NCBI GenBank assembly: GCA_023957755.1
Contig: JAMLGT010000007.1
Coordinates: 156,258 to 220,257, forward strand
Direction: 5' to 3'
Length of the DNA stretch: 64,000 nucleotides
DNA from: Chitinophagaceae bacterium
Lineage (GTDB): Bacteria; Bacteroidota; Bacteroidia; Chitinophagales; Chitinophagaceae
Shown here: positions 1 through 8,335 of the stretch, in pieces
Layout of the letters: every line of letters begins with the position of its first letter
Numbering within the stretch: position 1 is the first letter of the stretch
The notes under the pieces: model-generated
What the model was told of the DNA's origin: nothing
The model's input: only the letters and a program-made list of their open reading frames with translations
The model's database searches: none
Made by a program: the position numbers and the translations under genes

Positions 1-909
1 ATTGAAGCGTACAGATCTGAACTCCTTGGAGTCAGAAAGGTAATTCCACGATTACTAAACCTATTTGAAAAATACGAAATACAGGCAACCTTTGCCACTG
101 TGGGGCTCTTATTCTTCGACAATAAAGAGGAGATGAAAAAGGCAATTCCCGACATTAAACCTTCCTACATAAACAAAAACCTGTCTCCATATTTCGACTT
201 AGACAAAGTAGTGGGCGAAACGGAAGATACCGATCCTTATCACTTTGGGAAAAGCCTGATTAGTCAAATTGTAACCAAAAGGCAGGAGATTGGTTCACAC
301 ACATTTTGTCATTATTATTGTATTGAAGAAGGGCAAACAGAGGCTGAATTCGATGCAGACCTCGAAGCGGCCATCAAGGTGGCTGATGCAAACAATATCA
401 GACTACAAAGTTTTGTCTTTCCGCGAAACCAATATAATTCAGCCTATCTCAACATTTTGAAAAGGCATGGGATTTCTTCTTTTCGAGGCAACGAGAATTC
501 ATTTTTCTTTGACCCATCTCTTACCGGACTAAAATTAAAACTAGCAAGAGCATTAAGACTAGCAGACACATACATTAATATCTCAGGAAATAACATCTAC
601 ACTCAATCACAACTCTCAAAAGACGGGATTATTAATATTCCCGCAAGTAGGTTTCTACGCCCATTCTCCACAAAACTCAAACCCCTTGAACCGCTTAGGC
701 TAAAAAGAATCACCCGCTCAATGAATGCCGCTGCAAAATCAGGCAGGGTATATCACCTTTGGTGGCATCCACATAACTTTGGAAGCTATCAGGATGAGAA
801 TTTTAAATTCCTGGAAAAAATTCTGGAACATTACCAAAAACTGAAAACAGTCTATAATTTCGAAAGTATCAATATGGGGGATCTGGCATCACAATTACTA
901 AAACAGTAG
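1..909 (+). CDS. Polysaccharide deacetylase (NodB-type), 5' end outside window
   Basis: The reading frame is open from base 1, so the start lies upstream; 302 codons are visible. The frame contains ATFATVG, the usual strand near the start of a NodB homology domain. It also has GSHTFCHYY (about 292-318), matching the metal-binding H-x3-H of family CE4, FPRNQYN, and a late WWHPHNFG that fits the C-terminal catalytic His motif. CE4 enzymes remove N- or O-acetyl groups from polysaccharides. The N-terminal TFDDG motif would be outside the window, so an intact active site cannot be confirmed. It lies 7 bp upstream of the formyltransferase gene and is probably co-transcribed with it, suggesting a role in modifying the polysaccharide made by this locus. 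Confidence 0.8.
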   Translation: MEAYRSELLGVRKVIPRLLNLFEKYEIQATFATVGLLFFDNKEEMKKAIPDIKPSYINKNLSPYFDLDKVVGETEDTDPYHFGKSLISQIVTKRQEIGSHTFCHYYCIEEGQTEAEFDADLEAAIKVADANNIRLQSFVFPRNQYNSAYLNILKRHGISSFRGNENSFFFDPSLTGLKLKLARALRLADTYINISGNNIYTQSQLSKDGIINIPASRFLRPFSTKLKPLEPLRLKRITRSMNAAAKSGRVYHLWWHPHNFGSYQDENFKFLEKILEHYQKLKTVYNFESINMGDLASQLLKQ

Positions 910-916
910 AAACGTC

Positions 917-1681
917 ATGGAGAAAATCATTTTGCTTGCAGGAAAAGGCGTCTCCACTAACATAGTATATAACTATCTTTCAAAATTCTACGAAATTGAA
1001 AAAGTAATCCTCGAAGAACCTCCCTCAAGATTGCAACTCATAAGAAAAAGAATAAAGCGCTTCGGTTTTTACAAAGTGGCAGGCCAACTAGCCTTTCAGA
1101 CAGTCGTAGCCAAATGGTTAACCATTACATCAAGAAAAAGAAAAGTAGAAATCATTAAAGAATACCATCTCGACACCTCACCACCACCCCAATCAAAAAC
1201 ATTACCAGTAAATTCAATCAATGACCGGCAGGTTATCGACTACCTGATAAAGACTCAGCCCAAACTGGCAATCGTAAATGGTACACGAATCATATCCCGA
1301 AAGGTACTGGATGCCACGGGATGCACTTTCATAAATATGCATGCAGGGATAACCCCTAAATACAGAAATGTACACGGTGCCTACTGGGCATTGGTTAACA
1401 ATGACCGCGAAAATTGTGGAGTCACCGTGCATCTGGTAGATCCCGGAATAGATACAGGGAAAATCATCTATCAGTCCGGAATCAATCCGATGAAGGAGGA
1501 CAACTTCGTCACCTACCCGCTCCTTCAGGTGGCAGAAGGAGTGAACTTACTGGGGAATGCCATAAAGGATTTCTTCAATAATCAACTGGAATTCCAGTCC
1601 GGCAGCAAAGAAAGTCATCTTTGGTACCACCCCACAATATTTCAATACCTTTATTACCGTCTGTTTAGAGGAATCAAATAA
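917..1681 (+). CDS. Formyltransferase-family protein (sugar N-formyltransferase-like)
   Basis: 254 residues. The C-terminal half carries the formyltransferase core: FINMHAGITP gives the catalytic Asn140 and His142, and VDPGIDTG supplies the Asp (about 179), equivalent to the N-H-D triad of methionyl-tRNA formyltransferase and GART. The first 100 residues are basic and not recognisable. It is shorter than Fmt and lacks an obvious tRNA-binding C-terminal domain. Its neighbours are a deacetylase and UDP-galactopyranose mutase, so formylation of an amino sugar in the polysaccharide pathway, using 10-formyl-THF, is more likely than tRNA charging. The substrate is inferred from context only. Confidence 0.7.
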   Translation: MEKIILLAGKGVSTNIVYNYLSKFYEIEKVILEEPPSRLQLIRKRIKRFGFYKVAGQLAFQTVVAKWLTITSRKRKVEIIKEYHLDTSPPPQSKTLPVNSINDRQVIDYLIKTQPKLAIVNGTRIISRKVLDATGCTFINMHAGITPKYRNVHGAYWALVNNDRENCGVTVHLVDPGIDTGKIIYQSGINPMKEDNFVTYPLLQVAEGVNLLGNAIKDFFNNQLEFQSGSKESHLWYHPTIFQYLYYRLFRGIK

Positions 1682-1687
1682 CTGCGC

Positions 1688-2851
1688 ATGCCTTATCGCT
1701 TTCTGATAGTGGGAGCCGGATTTTCCGGAAGTGTTTTAGCAAGGGAACTGGTCTCGCGTATGGATTGCTATGTAGAGATTTGGGAAGAGAGAAATCACCT
1801 GGCCGGCAATTGCTTTACCTCGGAGGATGAGGAAACAGGTATCATGGTTCACAGGTATGGCCCACACATCTTCAATACAGACAAAAAAGAAATCTGGGAT
1901 TACTTTAACAGATATTCCCCGCTACGCCCCTATGTGCATCATGTAAAAGCCTTCCATAACAATCGCCTCTATCCTTTGCCGATTAACCTGAATACGCTGA
2001 ATCAATTTTTTGGAAAAGAAATGAATTCAAGGGAGGCAGCATTATTTCTGGAAGACCTGGGCGACCATTCTATTACCCAACCGGAAAACTTCGAAGAGCA
2101 GGCATTGAAATTAATAGGGAAAGAACTTTATGAGGCTTTCTTTTACGGATACACAAAGAAACAATGGGGATGTGAGCCGCGGGAACTTCCAGCATCCATT
2201 ATGAAGCGGCTGCCCATCAGGTTCGACACCAATGACAATTACCACCTACACCCTTATACGGGCATTCCTGAAAAAGGTTATACTGATTTTGTAAAAAACC
2301 TGATTGACCATCCCCGGATTCAGGTAATCCTTAATCGCAAATTCGTGTCATTAGAGGAGACTAATAGTGGTTTCCATCATATCTTTTACACGGGCCCTAT
2401 GGATGCATATTTCAATTATGCAGAGGGACGTCTTTCATACAGAACCCTTCGTTTTGAAAAGGAAATCAGAACAGGAGATTTTCAGGGGTGCACACAAGTG
2501 AACTACACAGACGAAATGGTGCCCTTTACCCGCATCACGGAGCACAAACATTTTACACCCTGGAAAAAATTTGAACAAACCATCATCTTTAGGGAATACA
2601 GTTCTGAAGCAATGGATGGCGACGTACTCTATTACCCCAAAAGGTTAAAAGCTGATAAAGAGAAACTGGAGAAATATACCCAACTTACCGAAAAACTATC
2701 CAACGTTTCCTTCCTGGGAAGACTAGGCACATACAGATACCTGGATATGCAACATGTAATACAGGAAGCGATAGAAATGGCAGAGAGCCTTGTAAATTCA
2801 TTTACCAGGAATAATGAAACTTCTTCTTTTCATGCACACCTCAAAAATTAA
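1688..2851 (+). CDS. glf: UDP-galactopyranose mutase
   Basis: 387 residues, the normal length for this flavoenzyme, which interconverts UDP-galactopyranose and UDP-galactofuranose. The N-terminus has the FAD-binding Rossmann motif (FLIVGAGFSGSVLAREL, residues 4-20), followed by NHLAGNCF and YGPHIFNTD, a signature of the family. FFYGYTKKQWG and LPIRFDTNDNY are typical substrate-cleft segments, and GRLGTYRYLDM near the C-terminus matches the conserved FAD/active-site block. It starts 6 bp after the formyltransferase stop. Its presence predicts galactofuranose in the glycan made here. The gene converges on the minus-strand glycosyltransferase downstream. Confidence 0.95.
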   Translation: MPYRFLIVGAGFSGSVLARELVSRMDCYVEIWEERNHLAGNCFTSEDEETGIMVHRYGPHIFNTDKKEIWDYFNRYSPLRPYVHHVKAFHNNRLYPLPINLNTLNQFFGKEMNSREAALFLEDLGDHSITQPENFEEQALKLIGKELYEAFFYGYTKKQWGCEPRELPASIMKRLPIRFDTNDNYHLHPYTGIPEKGYTDFVKNLIDHPRIQVILNRKFVSLEETNSGFHHIFYTGPMDAYFNYAEGRLSYRTLRFEKEIRTGDFQGCTQVNYTDEMVPFTRITEHKHFTPWKKFEQTIIFREYSSEAMDGDVLYYPKRLKADKEKLEKYTQLTEKLSNVSFLGRLGTYRYLDMQHVIQEAIEMAESLVNSFTRNNETSSFHAHLKN

Positions 2852-2948
2852 AGGATAAATTTAATGAATTAGAATTTTAGAATCCTCAAAACGCTCAGCA
2901 AGAAATCCAATTTTTTCAGATAACTTATTGTGAGATACAATCCAATTC

Positions 2949-4028
2949 TTAAGTAGTTCTGTCTCTTTTTTCCTGAAGTAAATTTATCCCTATCTTAAGA
3001 ATTTCATCCCATGATTTATCCATTTCCTCATTTGAGTACATTTTTTTTACGAACCTATAATTCTCTTCAGCAATAGCCTTTCTCTGTGCAGGTGCCATTT
3101 TGTAAATCCATTGAAGTTTTTCCACCCATTCCTCCTCATTTCTACATAAAAAATCACTACCCGATTTTAGAGCCAACTCCTTGTATGCAGGGGTATCAGA
3201 GGTTAAGGTGGGCAATCCGGAAAACCAAAAGGCTATTAATTTATTTGCCGGCTTATGCCATTTATAAGTATCATTAGGATTAATTGGTATAATTCCACAA
3301 TCAAATTGACTGAATAATTCTGCATTTTGCTCCTGATTCCATTGATGGAAAAAGGATTCGATCGGAATTCTTTTTAGAAAGTCTTTAGTTTTAACCTTGT
3401 AAAAAGGATCATATAAAGGAAAAGACCCTGATGTTACTACATGTAGTTCACAAAAAGGCCGAACCTTTTTAAAGGCCTTCCTATACTGAAGCAACTGCGG
3501 CAATACTACACCCTGGCCTTCCCAAAAAAGTTTCATTTTACCCTTGATTGAATAATCTTTCTTTAAAAAATGATACTCATGTTCCTGATAATCCAGGCTG
3601 AAGATTACCCTATTGTTCCAATTTTTAACCATCCCGACAGTTACAGGGTTGGAGCAGAGCACAACATCAGCTTCCTTCAGCCAGCGAATCAAGACGTTTT
3701 TATGTATCAGGCTGGGCTTGGATTCCTTTTTTAGCAAATAGCGCCCCCACCCTTTCATAACTATATTAATCCAATCATTCTGGTGAATAAGACTATCTAC
3801 CATTTCAAAAATATATACAGTATCCGGATGAGCCTTTCTGTATTCCCACCACCTGGTAAGGTTTGCAGGCGCTGGCAGAATAATAATATCATAATGCGTT
3901 TCGAAATCAGCCAGGCAATAGGAAATCTGTTGCCTTTTCGCATAAAAAGGAAACCTGCGGCGATCGTCAGGATGAGCCAGGTCGGCACTGTAGGGCACAT
4001 ATCCTATTTTTATATTCCTGTTTTTCAT
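2949..4028 (-). CDS. Glycosyltransferase (GT1/GT4-like), probable 3' frameshift
   Basis: 359 residues from an ATG at 4028; an in-frame TTG 15 bases further upstream is possible. The C-terminal half looks like a GT-B donor-binding domain: an FDCGIIPI strand, then KPANKLIAFWFSGLPTLTS and a Glu in PAYKELALKSG. The N-terminal half contains EMVDSLI and EADVVLCSNPVT strands. Acceptor and donor are unknown. The frame ends at 2949, but removing one A from the six-A run (2966-2971, T-run on the + strand) opens a further 34 protein-like codons to a stop at 2861. That would leave only 9 bp to the convergent glf gene. The real gene may therefore end at 2861 and this copy be frameshifted, or the sequence may contain a homopolymer error. 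Confidence 0.7.
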   Translation of the reverse strand: MKNRNIKIGYVPYSADLAHPDDRRRFPFYAKRQQISYCLADFETHYDIIILPAPANLTRWWEYRKAHPDTVYIFEMVDSLIHQNDWINIVMKGWGRYLLKKESKPSLIHKNVLIRWLKEADVVLCSNPVTVGMVKNWNNRVIFSLDYQEHEYHFLKKDYSIKGKMKLFWEGQGVVLPQLLQYRKAFKKVRPFCELHVVTSGSFPLYDPFYKVKTKDFLKRIPIESFFHQWNQEQNAELFSQFDCGIIPINPNDTYKWHKPANKLIAFWFSGLPTLTSDTPAYKELALKSGSDFLCRNEEEWVEKLQWIYKMAPAQRKAIAEENYRFVKKMYSNEEMDKSWDEILKIGINLLQEKRDRTT

Positions 4029-4188
4029 CTGGTACAAATTCAATATAAAATCAGGCCTGGCAAATATTCAAACTGATTCTATGCACTTTCTAAAAATAAA
4101 TCCGGTAATCGCACAAAATAAATTAATTCTCTTTAGAACAGTTTGACAATTGTGTAATTTCCCACCCGAATAACAGATTTATATAACA

Positions 4189-5436
4189 TTGAAAAAGATT
4201 CTATATCTATCCTATGACGGGATGACAGACCCTCTGGGCCAGAGCCAGGTGCTTCCTTATCTGACAGGGTTATCAAAACTGGGTTATTCTTTTACGCTTA
4301 TTTCATTTGAAAAAAGAAATAAATACGTCGAAAACAAAAACCAGATTAAACAAATTTGTTCAGAGGCTCAAATCCAGTGGATCCCCCTGTCTTACACAAA
4401 ACAGCCTTCGGTTCTCTCCACGTTGTGGGATTATAGAAAAATGATCCGGAAAGCCCGGCAATTACATCAGACAAACCCATTCGACCTGGTAAATTGTAGA
4501 AGTTATGCTGCAGCGCTGGCCGGCCTCTCGCTAAAGAAAAGCGTTGGATTAAAATTTCTGTTTGATATAATAGGGTTCTAGGCTGATGAATGGGTAGATG
4601 GGAATTTGTGGAACCTCAAAAACCCCGGCTATAAACTACTATATAAATTTTTCAAATCAAAAGAGCGCCAGTTTTTGCAAAATGCAGACCATATCATTTC
4701 CTTGACTAAGGCCGGGAAGTTTGAAATGCTGAAATGGGGCATACCCAACCTTACTCCGGATAAGATTCAGGTAATCCCTTGTGCGGCTGATTTTAACCTC
4801 TTCGGGCTTTTATCATCCGAATACCAGGAGGAAGCAAAGCTAAATCTGGGATTTAAGAAAGATGATTCTGTATTATCCTATGTAGGTTCGATAGGCACCT
4901 GGTACCTGCTAAACGAAATGGCATCTTTTTTCAGACTTCTGAAGCAAAAATGTAACAAGGCAAAATTCCTGATGCTAACTCCGGATAACACTAATTACAT
5001 AAAGAATATATCAAAGCAGCATTCTATTAATTTAAACGATGTTGTAATAAAATATGCATCAAGAACACAATTACCAGCATTGGCTTGCGCTTCCGACTTC
5101 AACATCTTTTTCATAAAACCAGTTTATTCCAAAATAGCCAGTTCACCTACTAAATTGGGAGAAATGCTTTCCATGGGAATTCCCGTAATTTGCAACTCGG
5201 GGGTTAGGGATGTTGCTCAAATTGTAACAGAAACTCAATCCGGTTTCTGCATTGATGATTTTAGTGAATCCACATTCAATAGGGTGATCGATAAAATGCT
5301 TACTTTCAAAAATATGGACCGGGAAGCAATACGAAATAAAGCACAAAAAATATATGATTTGCAATGTGGAATAAAATCATACCTTAAGGTATATAACCAA
5401 CTCATGCCAACCAATAGTAGGGAACCTCTTCATTAA
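4189..5436 (+). pseudogene. Glycosyltransferase family 1/4 interrupted by an in-frame amber codon
   Basis: Two open stretches in the same frame (4189-4578 and 4582-5436) are separated only by a TAG at 4579-4581. Together they make a normal-length ~415-residue glycosyltransferase. The N-terminal part has YDGMTDPLGQSQVLPYL and the C-terminal part SSPTKLGEMLSMGIPVICN with a GT-B donor site. The stop sits in FDIIGF*ADEW; relatives as I recall them read FDMRGFWADER, so a single TGG-to-TAG change would explain it. The start is a TTG. TAG ends other genes here (for example at 907-909), so recoding is unlikely. The N-terminal fragment could not work alone. Natural inactivation, phase variation or a sequencing error are all possible. 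Confidence 0.75.
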
Positions 5437-5454
5437 ACACGGAAGCAATTAAGA

Positions 5455-6804
5455 ATGACTTTTTTAGAAATCATTTTAACCCCTGTCTATATATTCCTGA
5501 TGTATCTCTTTTTCAAAAGAAGAAGGGAAAAACTTGGTAGCACGGTCCTCAAACATTACCACAAACAGGCCTTCTGGTTTAAGATAATTGCCAGCCTCCT
5601 TTTTATGGTATATTATACCTATATGACCGGCGGTGATACCCGAACACTGTATTTCCTGGAAGGGAAAAATCTTTTCCACCTCCTCCTTCAGGATGGTTCA
5701 AATTGGAAATACATCTTCACTGCCGGAAAGAACATGAATGAACATCTGCTCGCCCAAACTCTTAATATTGGTTACCTGCAGAGCGAAGCCAACTTCATGA
5801 TTATTCGCCTGACCGCCATTTTATCCTTCCTCACCTTTGGCCAGTACACCCTGATAGGTTTATTCTTCGCCTGTTTTGCATTTTCAGGATTATGGAAACT
5901 TTTTATGTTTTTTTACGAAAGAAAACCCGAACTCCACAAGGCTTTGGCTATCTCTATTCTCTTTTTTCCATCAGTGGTTTTTTGGAGTTCCGGACTAATG
6001 AAAGACTCGCTTATGATTGGAGCGTTGGGATGGTTTACCTACTCTCTGGACCAGTTTTCTAGCGGAAAAAACTTAGTAAGAAATTTTCTTATTCTATCGC
6101 TCGCTGCATACATGATGATTACTGTAAAAGTGTACATATTCCTGGCGTATGCCCCTCTGCTTTTCCTTTTTATTTTATTTGAAAAGTTAAAGGCGATCAA
6201 AGCGGTACTATTGCGAGTGTTCCTGGTTTTGGTTGTCATTGTAGTTTCTATTTTTTCATTTCTCTATGCCTACTCCAGTTTCGAGGAAGAGCTAGGGACC
6301 TATGCTCTTGAGAATGTAACCTCCAGTATGGAAAAACTAAATACGACTCTGGCATCAATGACTGCAGAGCAGGGCGCAGAATCCAACTTCAACCTGGGCG
6401 CTCAATTTGAAGGCACTCCGCAAAGTTTGATCAAAGTAGCTCCTTTCGCCATAGTGGCCTCATTTTTCAGGCCTTTTATATGGGAAGCAAGCAAGGTCTC
6501 TCAATTATTATCTGCTCTGGAATCCCTTGCCCTTATGCTTATTACCCTTTTCCTATTTGTCAGGTTAGGCCCGTTCAGAATGGTCAGATTTTACCTGTCA
6601 GACCCTATGATATTTTTTTGCCTGACTTTTGCACTTGTATTTGGTATTTTTATTGGCGCTACTACGGTAAACTTTGGAACACTCGTTCGATACAAAATCC
6701 CCTGTTTGCCTTTCTACGCGATCGCCCTTGCACTACTTTACAATAAATATAATGCCCGTCAATACAGTGAAAAAATAACATCGAAAGCACTTCAGCCTCT
6801 TTAA
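5455..6804 (+). CDS. Polytopic membrane protein, candidate polysaccharide polymerase (Wzy-like)
   Basis: 449 residues with about nine or ten hydrophobic segments spread over the whole length (first at residues 1-18, last around 410-430). A loop after the second segment contains GGDTRTLYF, and a large polar loop of about 80 residues (roughly 270-350) is rich in acidic and small residues. This layout fits O-antigen/exopolysaccharide polymerases, which are polytopic with one large external loop and little sequence conservation. It starts 18 bp after the broken glycosyltransferase and lies among sugar-transfer genes, which is the main reason for the call. No family motif is decisive; another transport or assembly role is possible. 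Confidence 0.5.
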   Translation: MTFLEIILTPVYIFLMYLFFKRRREKLGSTVLKHYHKQAFWFKIIASLLFMVYYTYMTGGDTRTLYFLEGKNLFHLLLQDGSNWKYIFTAGKNMNEHLLAQTLNIGYLQSEANFMIIRLTAILSFLTFGQYTLIGLFFACFAFSGLWKLFMFFYERKPELHKALAISILFFPSVVFWSSGLMKDSLMIGALGWFTYSLDQFSSGKNLVRNFLILSLAAYMMITVKVYIFLAYAPLLFLFILFEKLKAIKAVLLRVFLVLVVIVVSIFSFLYAYSSFEEELGTYALENVTSSMEKLNTTLASMTAEQGAESNFNLGAQFEGTPQSLIKVAPFAIVASFFRPFIWEASKVSQLLSALESLALMLITLFLFVRLGPFRMVRFYLSDPMIFFCLTFALVFGIFIGATTVNFGTLVRYKIPCLPFYAIALALLYNKYNARQYSEKITSKALQPL

Positions 6805-7088
6805 ATTGACAAACGGAAGGTGCCAGATTGAAATCAAGCAAACCGCTTCACTCAATCGCATGGAGCACATCCCAACCTGTAAATTTTAGAGCAGGTAGTC
6901 AAAATAATCTACTAATTTTGAAAACTAAAAGACTAAATTTGGTTGTCTGGGAAAGCCACATCCGCCCACAAAGATGCTGTCTTACAGGCTTTTTCAACAA
7001 TAGAGACAGGAAAACTACGTTTAGATAAATGGCAATATATTTATAATCCCTATCAGGCATTGACGTACTGAAAGTAATCTGAAAAAAG

Positions 7089-8282
7089 ATGTCGGACAGA
7101 AATTCAGGAAATATCAAAGTAGCCGTTATTGAAAATGCATTGCTCTCTTCCTATACCGCCAGAGAAGGGCTTATGAAGGAATTGGTGGCGCTGCATTTCG
7201 AAGTGTACATTCTCACCAATGCAGTTGAAAATATTGAAAAAGTGGAGAGAATGGGTGTGAAAGTGATCCATATTGGGTCTGCTAATTACAACCCTCTGGA
7301 CATATCCGGATACATTTTCAAACTCACCAAAAACCTCATCAGAATCAAACCTGATATTTGCCTCACATTCACCATCAGGCCTGCAATCTGGGGAAACCTT
7401 ATTGCAAGATTTCTAAAAATCCCCGTAATTACTAACATCACCGGCACAGGTCCTTTATTTAAAAGTAAATCCAATGCTTATAAAATTATTAGAAAGGTAT
7501 ATCCCATCGCGCTCAGAAAAACCAGAATTGTTTTCTTCCAGAATGCAGATGACCGAAATGAATTTATAAAGCGAGGATATGTTTCCCCTTCCCAGACAAG
7601 AATGATTCCTGGTTCGGGTGTAGATCATGAGAAATTTAAGCCCATCCATTTAGAAAAAAATCCAAATACCCCATTCACTTTCCTATATATCGGAAGGCTT
7701 TTAAGAGACAAGGGGGTTCCCGAATTTGTAGAAGCAGCCAGACTCACAAAGGAGAAATTCCCAAATGTGAAATTCAGGATAGTAGGGCCTGTGTGGAAAC
7801 AAAATATGAAGTCTAACACCATCTCTGAAATTCAACTAAACGAATGGATTCGGGAAGGACTTATAGATTATGCGGGAGAAACAACAGACGTCAGAAGTGA
7901 GATTGCCGCATGCGACTGCCTTGTATTACCATCACACAGAGAGGGTATGTCAAACGTACTTCTCGAAGCGGCCTCAATGGAGAAGCCAACCATTGCCTCA
8001 GACGTGCCCGGTTGCAGGGAAATAATTGAAGATGGAATCACAGGCCTTCTTTGTGAAGTACAAAATCCGCTTAACCTTGCTGTCAAAATGCAAGACATGA
8101 TAGGCTTCAGTTGTACAGAAAGAGAAGAAATGGGCCAACGTGCCAGAAAGAAAGTTATCCGTGAATTTGACAAACGAATAGTAATTGACAACTATATCAG
8201 AGAGATAGAAAAACAACTCAACCTTGAACTCCCTCCTGTTACTGTAATTCAGGAGGAACTAGCTCCCGTAGAAAATTTATAA
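7089..8282 (+). CDS. Glycosyltransferase family 4 (PglA-like)
   Basis: 397 residues with a GT-B fold. The N-terminal domain starts with VAVIENALLSSYTAREGLMK and includes LTFTIRPAIWGNLIARF and NITGTGPLF. The C-terminal donor domain starts at FTFLYIGRLLRDKGVPEF and contains the E-x7-E element in REGMSNVLLEAASMEKP, followed by ASDVPGCREII. The arrangement resembles transferases that add HexNAc to undecaprenyl-diphospho-bacillosamine (PglA type). That would fit the PglC/D/E-like genes 2-6 kb downstream, but the acceptor is inferred. The 284 bp before it contain no convincing gene. The ATG at 7089 is preceded by an A-rich stretch rather than a clear Shine-Dalgarno. Confidence 0.82.
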   Translation: MSDRNSGNIKVAVIENALLSSYTAREGLMKELVALHFEVYILTNAVENIEKVERMGVKVIHIGSANYNPLDISGYIFKLTKNLIRIKPDICLTFTIRPAIWGNLIARFLKIPVITNITGTGPLFKSKSNAYKIIRKVYPIALRKTRIVFFQNADDRNEFIKRGYVSPSQTRMIPGSGVDHEKFKPIHLEKNPNTPFTFLYIGRLLRDKGVPEFVEAARLTKEKFPNVKFRIVGPVWKQNMKSNTISEIQLNEWIREGLIDYAGETTDVRSEIAACDCLVLPSHREGMSNVLLEAASMEKPTIASDVPGCREIIEDGITGLLCEVQNPLNLAVKMQDMIGFSCTEREEMGQRARKKVIREFDKRIVIDNYIREIEKQLNLELPPVTVIQEELAPVENL

Positions 8283-8335
8283 TCCAAAACGGATATAGAC
8301 ATTTTCCATTTACTTTGCATAAACACTCACTCCCT

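Noticed and set aside
4579..4581. Reassigned UAG codon as explanation for the interrupted glycosyltransferase
   Set aside because: TAG ends other ordinary genes in the window, for example at 907-909 and at the end of the aminotransferase gene (13154-13156).
6937..7071. 44-codon open frame ending KWQYIYNPYQALTY before the PglA-like gene
   Set aside because: It looks somewhat protein-like and might be a gene remnant, but it has no start codon and no recognisable family, so it is not annotated.
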